The notes beneath the pieces were generated by a model. That model searched no databases and was not told the origin of the DNA. It saw only the letters and a program-made list of their open reading frames with translations. Positions 28,776-37,642 of a stretch of 64,000 nt of DNA are shown here, in pieces (within the stretch, counting starts at the first letter, position 1; every line of letters starts with the position of its first letter). A program made the position numbers and the translations under genes. Origin of the DNA: JAXDAY01 sp034679345 (GTDB taxonomy: Bacteria > Eisenbacteria > RBG-16-71-46 > CAIMUX01 > VGJL01); contig JAXDAY010000013.1 of the NCBI GenBank assembly GCA_034679345.1, positions 1 to 64,000 of the forward strand, written 5' to 3'.

Positions 28776-30076
28776 GCGCGATCGCCCCTTCGATCGACAT
28801 GCGCCGCACGCTGGCCATTCTCATGGCCGGCGGGGAGGGTAGCCGCCTCAACTGCCTCGTCCACCGGCGGGCCAAGCCCGCGGTCCCCTTCGGCTCGATC
28901 TATCGGATCATCGACTTCGCCATGAGCAACGTGATGCACGCGGGGCTCGAGAAGATCGGGATACTGACGCAGTACATGCCCTACTCCTTGAGCGATCACA
29001 TCGGGGGAGGCGAGAGCTGGGGGCTGATCGGCCGCAACCGCGAGGCTCGCATCCTGCCGCCCCATCGGGGGCAGCGGGATTCCGACTGGTATCGGGGAAC
29101 GGCCGATGCAGTCTACCGAAATCGCAGCTACATCGAGCGCCATCGGCCCGCCTCCGTGCTGATCCTCTCGGGAGACCATGTTTATCGCATGGATTACGCA
29201 CGGATGGTGGGCGAGCATCTGAACAGCGGCGCGGACGCGACGATTGCCGTCCGCGAGGCGCCATGGGAGGAGGTCCCGAACTTCGGCACCGTCCTGACCG
29301 ACGCCACCGGACGGATCACCGGATTCGAGGAGAAGCCGAAGAAGCCGAAGAGCAATCTGATCTCCATGGGGATCTACGTCTTCGCGAGGAGGACGCTCGC
29401 CGAGGAGCTCGACGAGGTGATCGGAAACCAGGGGCTCACCGACTTCGGGCAGCACATCTTCCCGTCCATGCTTGCATCCGGCCGCCATCTCCAGACCTAC
29501 CGGTTCAGCGGCTACTGGCAGGACGTCGGCACGGTGCGCGCCTACTTCGAGAGCCACATGGAGATGCTGCGGCCGGGGACCGCGATCGATCTTGCGGCCT
29601 GGAAGATCCGCACGAACCTGGCCGAGGCGCGCCAGGGAGACCGGCCCCCCGCCGAGTTCGCCCCGACTGCCGATGTGGAGAACTCGCTCGTCGCGAGCGG
29701 CTGCCGGATTGCAGGACAGGTGCGCGAGAGCGTCCTTTCGCCCGGGGTGATCCTCGAAGCGGGAGCGAGCGTGGAGCGGTCGATCCTGATGCACGATGTC
29801 CGCATCCAGGCGGGCGCTCGCATCCGCGAAGCGATCCTGGACAAGCACGTGCAGGTCGGGGAGGGCGCGATCGTCGGCGGGGAAGGCGAGGCGAAGCCGA
29901 ACCACCGCTTCCCCAGCCATCTCGATTCCGGCCTCGTCCTGATCGGCAAGGGAGCGGTGATCCCTTCCGATTCGATCATCGAGCGAAACGCCGTCCTCTT
30001 CCCCTTCGTCACGCTTCCCCGGGGCCACCACGCGCATGTGGAGGCCGGCGGAACGATCGGCGAGATCGATCACTGA
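28772..30076 (+). CDS. glgC: Glucose-1-phosphate adenylyltransferase (ADP-glucose pyrophosphorylase)
   Basis: Makes ADP-glucose from glucose-1-phosphate and ATP, the committed step of bacterial glycogen synthesis. The canonical motifs are all present: LMAGGEGSRLNCL, RAKPAVPFG, YRIIDFAMSN, WYRGTADAVYRN, SGDHVYRMDY (catalytic Asp) and GFEEKPKKPKS (glucose-1-phosphate binding). FSGYWQDVGT and the C-terminal beta-helix with hexapeptide repeats follow. 434 residues is close to E. coli GlgC (431). The start overlaps the stop of the paralogue as ATGA. No glgA, glgB or glgP lies nearby. Confidence 0.92.
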   Translation: MSAIAPSIDMRRTLAILMAGGEGSRLNCLVHRRAKPAVPFGSIYRIIDFAMSNVMHAGLEKIGILTQYMPYSLSDHIGGGESWGLIGRNREARILPPHRGQRDSDWYRGTADAVYRNRSYIERHRPASVLILSGDHVYRMDYARMVGEHLNSGADATIAVREAPWEEVPNFGTVLTDATGRITGFEEKPKKPKSNLISMGIYVFARRTLAEELDEVIGNQGLTDFGQHIFPSMLASGRHLQTYRFSGYWQDVGTVRAYFESHMEMLRPGTAIDLAAWKIRTNLAEARQGDRPPAEFAPTADVENSLVASGCRIAGQVRESVLSPGVILEAGASVERSILMHDVRIQAGARIREAILDKHVQVGEGAIVGGEGEAKPNHRFPSHLDSGLVLIGKGAVIPSDSIIERNAVLFPFVTLPRGHHAHVEAGGTIGEIDH

Positions 30077-30084
30077 TTCCCACG

Positions 30085-30101
30085 CCCCGGCGGCGCCGGG
30101 G
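30085..30101. terminator. Bidirectional hairpin between convergent glgC and M14 genes
   Basis: CCCCGG and CCGGGG separated by 5 nt in the 27-bp space between the two converging stops. It could serve both strands. There is no T run. Confidence 0.45.
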
Positions 30102-30103
30102 TC

Positions 30104-32809
30104 TCAGGGGAGCCTTACCACCCGCAACGTCCTGGCCTCGCGGGGCGTGCGAAGCCGCACGAAGTAGCTGCCAGCCGGCAGTGTCCTGCCTTCGTCGTCG
30201 CGGCCGTCCCAGTCGATCTCCCGCCAGCCCGATCCGGAGGGAGGCGTGTCGAGGCGTCGGACCCGTCGCCCCTGCGCGTCAAAGATCGTCAGCTCGCTCG
30301 TGATCTCGCCGGGCAGGAGAACCCGGAGGTGGGCGCCATTCGCGCGGTGAGGATTCGGAGCCGCGACCAGGACCGCCTGCGTGAGGTCTCCGGCTCCGCC
30401 GCTGTCCGTCACCGTGAACGACGACGGCACGCTGAAGTAGCTCCTCTCGATGGCATCGTCGGCGAAGACGCGCCAGGAGTAGGTCCCGGCGTCGAGCCTG
30501 CGGTCCACCCTCCAGATCGTTCGCGGACCCGCTTCCGGCACGCCGTCCGCCGAAGCGACGAGCCGTGTCGGATCATCCCCGCTGTAGACGCGGAAGCCAT
30601 AGACGAGCGGATCGCCGTCGGGATCATGGGCGTTGACGATCGAGAGGCTCACCCAGCCGCCCAGGCCGGTCGCTCCGTCCTCCGGCGCGTCGGCCACGGG
30701 TGGATCCGGAGGCGTGTTCGGGACGGCGGACTCGAGGATCTGGAAATCGTCGATTCCTCCCTCGACCACATCTCGCTCCGTCGGGCCGTCCGCGACCTGG
30801 ATCCGGAAACAGACCTGATCGGTTAGGGGAATCACATCTGCAAGGTCGAGATCAAGGCTCCGCCAATCCGGGAGCGAGGCCTGGTCGTCCATCCGCAGGA
30901 GATTCACCCAGCTTGCGCCCGCGTCGGCGGAAGCATCGATCGAGAACCAGTCGCCGCCGGGGTCGTCCCCCCCGTCGCGCTGGCCATGGAAGTAGCGCAT
31001 CCTCATCCGCGCGTGCTGTCGATCGGAGAGATCGTAGAGCGGCGAGCGGGAGGCGACCACGCCGTCGTCGACATCGTCGGTCGACTCATCCACGTTCTGC
31101 CCCGTGATCCAGGCGTAGCTTCCCGTGGGACCGGTCGCGTCGTCGCCAGGCTGGTACGGCGTCGCGTGGGGCTCCGCCCGAACGAAGGCGCCCACCGGCG
31201 TGGTCTGGCTGGGATCGATCTGCCAGAGGTCGTCCGGGGACTCGAAGTCGGTCGACGCGAGGATCCGCGCGGCGCCGACGTCGAGCTGAAATGCGACCTC
31301 CGCTCGTTGCGCCCCCTGGGCCGTCACGACCACGGAGAATGGGGCCCGGCGCCCCTCCGGGCACTCCTGCGCCACGGAGAACCGAAACGGGTCGGTGTCA
31401 TTGCTTCGGATCTCCCCCGAGGGGATCGCCCCCAGGTCGGCCGCGGCATCCGCCAGCTCGACGTAAGGATCCTCGCAAGTCAGCCGCGCGTGCACATCCC
31501 GCGCCTCTTCGAGGATCCCGGCGCTCCGTACCGAGACGACGATCTCCCCCTCCTCGCCCGGATCAACCACGGCGTCCCCCCCCGCGACGATCTCGAGACC
31601 GTCGACGGAGATCGCCGTGCCCGCAACCTGCACGAGGTAGAGCATCGAGTGGATGTTCTCCTGCACCAGGGGCTCGCGCTCCGACGGGGCGGGCCAGAAA
31701 CCCGTTCCGCCCACTTCCGTCGAGAACGAGAGAATCCTCGGTTTCTCGATCTGCTCCCCGTAGGTCCAGTCGATCATCCCCCCCGTGACCAGGTAGAGGA
31801 TCTCGGGACACTGGCCGAAGACGTAACCATTCCGCATGGAGCGGACACCGGCGATCTCTCTCAGAAGCGCGTCGTCGACCGTCGGGGCCTGCGAGTCGCA
31901 CCATGGGATCAGGATCGCTCCCACCACCGAATGGAACGAGTCGTGCGTCACGAACCGGCGGCTCTTGATGAACTCGATCATCGCCTGCGTCTCGGGCTCG
32001 CTCGCGGGGTACGCGCCGCGGTAGGTTTCGGAGCAGGGATTCCCCGACGAGCCGGAGTTGCCGCCCCAGTGGAACGGGTAGTTGCGATTGATATCGACGC
32101 CGACGCACTCCCCTTCCCCGGGCCGGCGGTTCTTCCTCCACATGCCGCCCCCCTCCGGACGGATCGTCTCGTTGTAGACGAAGCCGTCGGGGTTGACGAT
32201 GGGGACAAAGAAGATCTCCCGATTGTCCACGAGATAGGAGACGAGCGGATCGACGCCGTCATTCTCGCAGAGATAGCGGGCGAAGGCGAGCAGGGCCTCG
32301 ACGCTCATGATCTCCCGCGCGTGGTGAAGGCCGTCGAAGAGGACCTCGGGCTCTCCTTCATCCGTCTGCGGGTCGTCCGATATCTTGATTGCCCAGATCT
32401 CGCGTCCCTCGAAGGAGCGTCCAATGGAGAAGGGCGCCGTGGTGATCCCCGGATACTGCGCATGGAGGAGCTCCAGCTCATCGGTCGTTTCGGCATAGGT
32501 GTGCCAGATGCCGAAATCAATCGCTCCTTGCTGGAGGCTCGCGTAGTGCGACTCGAGATCTTCCCGCAGGATCTCGACGTCCCATCCTTCCGCGCACAGC
32601 CTCTCGACCCCCTCCCGGGAGAGCGCCAGGCGCAGATCCCCCTCGCCGCGACCGAGGATTTCCAGGTCCTCGATCCCGGCCAGCGCCGCGAATCCGCGGC
32701 CGGGCGGAAGCTGGACGCGGACCTCCTGAAGCGGAGTGCCGCGAGCTGCGGCGACCCAGGCCGTGACGAGGCATGCCAGCACGAGAGGCCGGCATCGGCG
32801 ACGGATCAT
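30104..32809 (-). CDS. Large secreted M14 zinc carboxypeptidase (carboxypeptidase T-like), copy A
   Basis: 901 residues. A signal peptide (about 1-23) and a propeptide-like region (25-95) precede the M14 domain (about 100-400). Its intact active site has His163 and Glu166 (HHAREIMS), Arg242 (DINRNY), His293 (HDSFHS) and catalytic Glu365 (FSTEVGG). After it come a CARDB-like beta module (about 405-515) and the jelly-roll module shared with the C25 protein (about 520-690). A fibronectin/Ig-like module (about 700-800) and a terminal FlgD-like/sorting-type domain (about 815-901) with GRDDEGRTLPAGSYFVRL complete it. A secreted digestive carboxypeptidase is inferred. It is a tandem paralogue of the next gene upstream. 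Confidence 0.88.
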   Translation of the reverse strand: MIRRRCRPLVLACLVTAWVAAARGTPLQEVRVQLPPGRGFAALAGIEDLEILGRGEGDLRLALSREGVERLCAEGWDVEILREDLESHYASLQQGAIDFGIWHTYAETTDELELLHAQYPGITTAPFSIGRSFEGREIWAIKISDDPQTDEGEPEVLFDGLHHAREIMSVEALLAFARYLCENDGVDPLVSYLVDNREIFFVPIVNPDGFVYNETIRPEGGGMWRKNRRPGEGECVGVDINRNYPFHWGGNSGSSGNPCSETYRGAYPASEPETQAMIEFIKSRRFVTHDSFHSVVGAILIPWCDSQAPTVDDALLREIAGVRSMRNGYVFGQCPEILYLVTGGMIDWTYGEQIEKPRILSFSTEVGGTGFWPAPSEREPLVQENIHSMLYLVQVAGTAISVDGLEIVAGGDAVVDPGEEGEIVVSVRSAGILEEARDVHARLTCEDPYVELADAAADLGAIPSGEIRSNDTDPFRFSVAQECPEGRRAPFSVVVTAQGAQRAEVAFQLDVGAARILASTDFESPDDLWQIDPSQTTPVGAFVRAEPHATPYQPGDDATGPTGSYAWITGQNVDESTDDVDDGVVASRSPLYDLSDRQHARMRMRYFHGQRDGGDDPGGDWFSIDASADAGASWVNLLRMDDQASLPDWRSLDLDLADVIPLTDQVCFRIQVADGPTERDVVEGGIDDFQILESAVPNTPPDPPVADAPEDGATGLGGWVSLSIVNAHDPDGDPLVYGFRVYSGDDPTRLVASADGVPEAGPRTIWRVDRRLDAGTYSWRVFADDAIERSYFSVPSSFTVTDSGGAGDLTQAVLVAAPNPHRANGAHLRVLLPGEITSELTIFDAQGRRVRRLDTPPSGSGWREIDWDGRDDEGRTLPAGSYFVRLRTPREARTLRVVRLP

Positions 32810-32891
32810 CGTTCGGACCCCCGCTCCTCTCCATCCCCGGCAACCGACTCGCTCTCAAGACTACCGGCATTGCGGAGCAAGGCTCAAGTGA

Positions 32892-32930
32892 AGCGCCGCG
32901 GCGTCCGCCCCAAGGCGGAACCGCGGCGCT
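32892..32930 (-). terminator. Strong two-part hairpin after M14 copy B
   Basis: A 10-bp perfect outer stem (32892-32901 with 32921-32930) and a 5-bp inner stem (CCGCC/GGCGG) with a 4-nt loop, 27 bp past the stop of copy B. It separates the two M14 genes. The rest of the 147-bp gap shows no clear promoter for copy A. Confidence 0.6.
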
Positions 32931-32956
32931 CGACCCATGATCCGGGTCAGCGCGAC

Positions 32957-35668
32957 TCAGTCGATCCGCACGACCCGGACGGTGCGCGTCTCCAGGGGCG
33001 TCCAGAGTCGGACCCAGTAGCTGCCGCTCGGGACCTGCCGGCCCGAGTCGTCCGTGCCGTCCCATGTGATCTCGTGCCACCCCGATGCGGACGGGACATT
33101 CGGCAGATCCCTCACGAGGCGTCCCTGCGGGTCGTAGACGGCCAGCCGGCTCGTCGTGACCGAGGGCACCAGGTAGCGTATCTGCACGCCCGACCGCGCC
33201 GGGTTCGGCTCGGCCGAGACGCTCGCGCGTCCTCCAATCGCCAGATCCTCGGCCCCGGTCACCGTCGTCACCGTGAAGCTCGAGGTCGCCGTGAAGAGGC
33301 TGCGCTGGTAGGGATCCTCCGCGAACGCCCTCCAGTAGTAGGTGCCGAGCGGAATTGCCGGCGTGAGCCAAGTGGTGTTGCCGATTCCCTGCTCCACACC
33401 ATCCGCCAAGGCGACCAGGGTGGTGAGATCGGCGTCGGAATAGACACGGAAACCATAGGTGAGCAGGTCTCCATCCGGATCGAGAGAGTTGCTGATCGTC
33501 AGGCTGACGGGGGAGCTCACATTCCCACCGTCGGGAGGAGAGATAACGAAGGGCGTCGAAGGTGGCATGTTCCCCGCGCCGTTGTCGTAGAGATAGAAGT
33601 CGTCGATCCCGCCCTCGACAATGTCGTTCGCCGGCCCGGCGTCGGCGGCCTGAACGCGGAAGCGCACCGCATTGGTCAGGGGGATATAGTCCTCGAGCTC
33701 AACCACGAGATTGCGCCAATCCGGCCGCGTGGCCACATCGCCCAGTTGCACGAGATTCACCCAGGAGCCGCCCGCATTCGGCGAGACGTCGAGGCGGAAG
33801 AAGTCGCCGTTGGGATCATCGCCGCTGTCCCGCTGCCCCATGAAATAGTTCACCGCAAGGCGGACGCTCGTGTATGCGGAGAGATCGAAGTCGCCCGAGC
33901 GCGACGCCGCGATCCCGGTGTCGACATCGTCGGTCCCCTCCAGGCCGTTCGGGTTCTGGGCCGTGATCCACGCATAGACGCCAGGTGCGGGCGTCGTGTC
34001 GTCGCCGGGCTGGTAGGTCGTCGCGACGGGATCGACCCGCACGAACGCCCCCGTCGCCGCGGTGTGGGTCGCATCCTGGGTCCACTCCTCGCCGGAGTTC
34101 TCGAAGTCGTTCGCGTGGATGGCCGGGAGCTGCCCGACGTAGAAGACGAACGGGGCCTCGGCGTGAAGCCCGCCGTCCGCGTCCGCCGTGACCGTGAAGG
34201 TGACTGCGCGTCCCTCGGGGCACTCGGCCTCGGCCGCGATCTCGAAGGGATCGAGGCTGTTCGTGTAGTTCTCCTGCGGTCCGAGACTCGCCAACGTGTG
34301 CGCGACATCCTGGAGAACGATGTAGGGATCGTCGCAGCGGAGCCTCAGCGTCACATTGGTGAGGTTCGAGAAGATTCCGGCATTCCTGATCGTGGCCAGG
34401 AGGCTCACCGCCTCGCCCGGCTCGATCTGCCCGTTGCCGTTCCCCCCGGAGACCGCGAGGCCCTCGACGCTGATCGCGGGACCAGCGATCTGGGTGAGAT
34501 AGATGATCGAGTGCATGTTCTCGGCGATCAAACCCTCACGCTCCGCCGGCGCCGGCCAGAATCCGCTGCCGGAGATCTCCGTGCAGAATGAGAAGCACTT
34601 GGGCTTCAAGGCCTGCTCGCCGTAGAACCAGTCGTTGCACCCGCCGTTGACGAGATAGAGGAGCTCCGGCGCCTGGCCGATCTGGTAGCCGTTGTCCCTC
34701 GCGCGCTCCTCCGCGATGTAGCGGAAGAGGTCGTCGTCCGGCGTGTGCGCGGTCGTATATCCCCAGGGGAAGAGGATCAGTCCGGCCACGGAATGCCAGG
34801 AGTCGTGCGTCACGAAGTCCTGCGCGATGCCGAGGTTCATGAGCGCTTGGTTCTCCGGCTCGCTGCCCGCGGAAGGACCGCGGTAGGTCTCGTCGCACGG
34901 ATTCGTCGAGGAACCGCTTCCAATCCATTCGAAGGGGTAGTTCCGATTATTGTCCACGCCGTAGCAGCCGCCGTTGTTCCGGCGGTTCTTCCGCCACATG
35001 CCGCCGCCGTTCGGATTGGTGAGCTCGTTGTAGACGAAGCCATCGACGTTGAGGAGGGGAACGAAGTAGATCTCCCGATTATCGACGAGGAAGGTCGACA
35101 TCGGATCGGTCCCGTAGTTCTCGCAGAGGTAGCGGGCGAAGTGGAGAATCATCTCCACCGTCATGATCTCCCGGGCGTGGTGCATGCCGTCGTGCAGGAC
35201 GGCCGGCTCGTTCTCCTCGACATTCGGATTGTCGGAGATCTTGATCGCCCAGATCGTGCGCCCTTCTCCCGTCGTGCCGATCGAATAGGGAGCGGTCGTG
35301 ATCGTCGGGAACTGCTGGTGGAGCAGTTCGATCTCGGCGACGGTCTCGTCATACGTGTGCCATACGCCGTAATCCAGAACGGCGCCTTGCCGCGCGGCGT
35401 AGAACGCTTCCAGATCCGGGTGGACGATCTCGACCGCGTAACCCCTGGCGATCAGATCTGCCGTGATCGAGGGCCGAGAGAGGATCTGGATGTCCCCATC
35501 GCCCAATCCCATCAGCTCGATGTTCGGATTGGCGAGGATCTGCTGAATCTGGTCGGTCGACTGGACGGTGATCCTGATCTCCTGATACGGCTCCTCCCCC
35601 GCCCCGGCCGGGACGGAAAGGAGCGCCAGCAGGGCGAGGCCCCACACCAAACGCCGCGAACAATCCAT
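32957..35668 (-). CDS. Large secreted M14 zinc carboxypeptidase (carboxypeptidase T-like), copy B
   Basis: 903 residues with the same order of modules as copy A: signal peptide (1-23), pro-region, M14 domain, beta module, jelly-roll, Ig-like and FlgD-like end with GTDDSGRQVPSGSYWVRL. Active-site residues are His164 and Glu167, Arg242, His292 and Glu364. NRNYP is preceded by DN instead of the DI of copy A. Cys235, Cys258, Cys344, Cys358 and Cys362 could form disulfides outside the cell. ATG at 35668 follows TTGGAGGAAATC. The frame is open to 36136, but that part is antisense to or out of frame with the next gene. Confidence 0.88.
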   Translation of the reverse strand: MDCSRRLVWGLALLALLSVPAGAGEEPYQEIRITVQSTDQIQQILANPNIELMGLGDGDIQILSRPSITADLIARGYAVEIVHPDLEAFYAARQGAVLDYGVWHTYDETVAEIELLHQQFPTITTAPYSIGTTGEGRTIWAIKISDNPNVEENEPAVLHDGMHHAREIMTVEMILHFARYLCENYGTDPMSTFLVDNREIYFVPLLNVDGFVYNELTNPNGGGMWRKNRRNNGGCYGVDNNRNYPFEWIGSGSSTNPCDETYRGPSAGSEPENQALMNLGIAQDFVTHDSWHSVAGLILFPWGYTTAHTPDDDLFRYIAEERARDNGYQIGQAPELLYLVNGGCNDWFYGEQALKPKCFSFCTEISGSGFWPAPAEREGLIAENMHSIIYLTQIAGPAISVEGLAVSGGNGNGQIEPGEAVSLLATIRNAGIFSNLTNVTLRLRCDDPYIVLQDVAHTLASLGPQENYTNSLDPFEIAAEAECPEGRAVTFTVTADADGGLHAEAPFVFYVGQLPAIHANDFENSGEEWTQDATHTAATGAFVRVDPVATTYQPGDDTTPAPGVYAWITAQNPNGLEGTDDVDTGIAASRSGDFDLSAYTSVRLAVNYFMGQRDSGDDPNGDFFRLDVSPNAGGSWVNLVQLGDVATRPDWRNLVVELEDYIPLTNAVRFRVQAADAGPANDIVEGGIDDFYLYDNGAGNMPPSTPFVISPPDGGNVSSPVSLTISNSLDPDGDLLTYGFRVYSDADLTTLVALADGVEQGIGNTTWLTPAIPLGTYYWRAFAEDPYQRSLFTATSSFTVTTVTGAEDLAIGGRASVSAEPNPARSGVQIRYLVPSVTTSRLAVYDPQGRLVRDLPNVPSASGWHEITWDGTDDSGRQVPSGSYWVRLWTPLETRTVRVVRID

Positions 35669-35751
35669 GATTTCCTCCAAGGAGTCCGATCCTGTTGGTG
35701 GCAAATACCCGAGCGCAATTATACGCAATCTCCGAGGCAACCTCAACGAGC

Positions 35752-37014
35752 TCAAGGATCTGCATTCTCGGTCCCCGGAGCGGGGATGTTCGGCCGCTGA
35801 TCCCGGATCGATCGCACCTCCTCGAGCCGGCGCAACGCGCCTGGCGAGCGGGACCAGCGGCTCGCGCGGTCCTGGGTGATGGCCGTCCCCGCGAGAATGA
35901 GCGCGCACCAGAAGATCAGGCCGACCCGAAGCAAGGCCCCGCGTCCGGCGGCCGTCCGGATGACGAGACTCCCCGCCGCCGGGCTCAAGAATGCCGCGGC
36001 CGGATAGAGGTGGCGCACGTCGATCCATCCCTTGGGCTGCGGAAGAAGAAGCGGTGGCGCCATGAGGACGAGTCCGACCGCAATCGTGCCGCGGAGGCTC
36101 TTGCGACGCACGAAGAGCCAGACGATGACGCACCACCAGATCCCGCCGATGATGAACGGAAGTGAGCGGATCGCCACTTCCGCAATCGCGCCCATTCCGA
36201 GCCCTGCGGCGCCCCGCTGGAACAGCTCGAGGCGCTGAATCGGGGCGAGAAACGCCGAGGGGTAGTGGAAGAAGTTGCGGGCGAGATTATCGAGCCCTCC
36301 CGAGTGGACCGCGTGGGCCCGATGCACGCCCCAAGTGAGGAGCAGATAGGCGCCCGTCATGGCGGCCGCGATTCCCCCACACCAGGCCCGCCGTGGATCC
36401 CGTCGCAGGATCAGGCTGGCCGCGAGGATAGCGGGAGCGAGGCTGAACAGCTCGTGGGTGATCGACGCAACCCCGACGAGGATGATCGCGGCGGCGCCGT
36501 GCAGAGTCGCGCGCGGGCCCGCGCCGGTACGATCCGCGAGCAGGAGGCGGACCGCTCCCAGAAAGAGAGCGGTCCCCAGCAGGATCGAGTGGCTGCATGC
36601 CCAGGCGACCGGCTTCCCATAGTGCCCCCAGCCGGCGACGAAGAGCAGCGAGGCGGCGGCGGACTCCGACTGCGACGCGCCGAGCCGACGGGATAGACGA
36701 AGGATCATCCACGCGACGACGAGGTGGAGAACGAGGCCCAGGAGGTTGAAGAGGAGAGGCCGCAGGCCGAAGACGCGGGTCTGCAGCCAGAAGAAGAGCT
36801 GAGCGACGGGCCGGAACTCCCCCGCGCGCCAGACCGAGACAATCCGTGCCAGCTCGCCGTCCGATCGGAACGCCTGCTCGAGCCAGCGGAAGTCGTCCTG
36901 ATAGAAACCATGCCCGAGCCCGAACACGAGTGGTCCCGCCGCGACCGCGCAGGCGGCCGCCCACCAAAGCCTGAGGCCTCGCCTCGTGGAGAGCGGCTCG
37001 GAGACCCCCACCAT
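35752..37014 (-). CDS. Polytopic membrane protein, probable GT-C glycosyltransferase
   Basis: 420 residues with about nine to ten hydrophobic helices. The loop after the first helix reads GHGFYQDDFRWLEQAF. A paired-Asp motif there (QDDF) is typical of GT-C enzymes using polyprenol-phosphate sugars, and it is the only functional clue. The gene starts after an AGGAAGG site. It is upstream of the M14 copy B gene on the same strand (83-bp gap). A link between surface glycosylation and the secreted peptidases is possible but not shown. This is the third GT-C-like protein in the window. Confidence 0.62.
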   Translation of the reverse strand: MVGVSEPLSTRRGLRLWWAAACAVAAGPLVFGLGHGFYQDDFRWLEQAFRSDGELARIVSVWRAGEFRPVAQLFFWLQTRVFGLRPLLFNLLGLVLHLVVAWMILRLSRRLGASQSESAAASLLFVAGWGHYGKPVAWACSHSILLGTALFLGAVRLLLADRTGAGPRATLHGAAAIILVGVASITHELFSLAPAILAASLILRRDPRRAWCGGIAAAMTGAYLLLTWGVHRAHAVHSGGLDNLARNFFHYPSAFLAPIQRLELFQRGAAGLGMGAIAEVAIRSLPFIIGGIWWCVIVWLFVRRKSLRGTIAVGLVLMAPPLLLPQPKGWIDVRHLYPAAAFLSPAAGSLVIRTAAGRGALLRVGLIFWCALILAGTAITQDRASRWSRSPGALRRLEEVRSIRDQRPNIPAPGTENADP

Positions 37015-37073
37015 GATCCTTCCTCGCAGACCGATCCCGGGCTCTCCCGCGGCCGGTCGTCCGCGGCGCTATC

Positions 37074-37523
37074 TTAGCGGGATCTCCCGCGACGGGGGAG
37101 ATCTCGAGCGACGGCGGGCCCAGCACGCTTCGCCTCGGACGCCGAGCGTCCACGCGGCCTCCATCGATAGCGTGCGAGGTCGATGCGGCCCGCGGCGTCG
37201 AATCGAACGCCCTCCTCCTCCAGCAGGGTCCTCTGGAGATTCCCTTCTCCCCCGAGAAGCGAAGGAGCGCGCGCCGAGATCCGCCCCAGCGCGTTGACTA
37301 CGCGGTGCCAGGGGATATTCGCCCCGTCAGGCGAGCATCGCAGCGCGTAGCCGGCCAGGCGCGGTTGTCCCGGACGGCCCGCGAGGGCAGCGATCTGACC
37401 GTAGGTGGCGACCCTGCCGCGCGGAATCCTGGCGACAACCTGCCAGATCGAGCGGTAGAGCGCGGAGGCGCCGGCTGTCGTATCCCGTGACTCGGATGCC
37501 GCCCGGCTCCTGCGTTTCGTCAT
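37074..37523 (-). CDS. Alkyltransferase-like protein (MGMT fold, PWHR)
   Basis: 149 residues with the O6-methylguanine-DNA methyltransferase DNA-binding domain: IPRGRVATYGQIA, GRPGQPRLAGYALR, then NIPWHRVVNALGRIS. The acceptor Cys of PCHR is replaced by Trp72 (PWHR). By established knowledge this defines ATL proteins, which bind alkylated guanine without repairing it and hand it to nucleotide excision repair. An extra 25-residue basic tail (rich in R, A and S) follows the core. ATG at 37523 has GGAGG at 7 nt. The longer frame up to 37562 lacks a ribosome site. Confidence 0.88.
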   Translation of the reverse strand: MTKRRSRAASESRDTTAGASALYRSIWQVVARIPRGRVATYGQIAALAGRPGQPRLAGYALRCSPDGANIPWHRVVNALGRISARAPSLLGGEGNLQRTLLEEEGVRFDAAGRIDLARYRWRPRGRSASEAKRAGPAVARDLPRRGRSR

Positions 37524-37642
37524 TTCACAACCTCCGATCTTCGGGGCATCTGCCCACAGCATGCTATGCTACTCCGCGAACTTGGGGATGAAAGCGGAGT
37601 CGCATGCTCCACGGCATCCGACCCGCGGAAGGGAGGGGAGAG

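Noticed and set aside
30986..34591. 1201-codon plus-strand frame opposite both M14 genes
   Set aside because: Spans two clear minus-strand genes and the hairpin between them; a typical antisense artefact of high GC.
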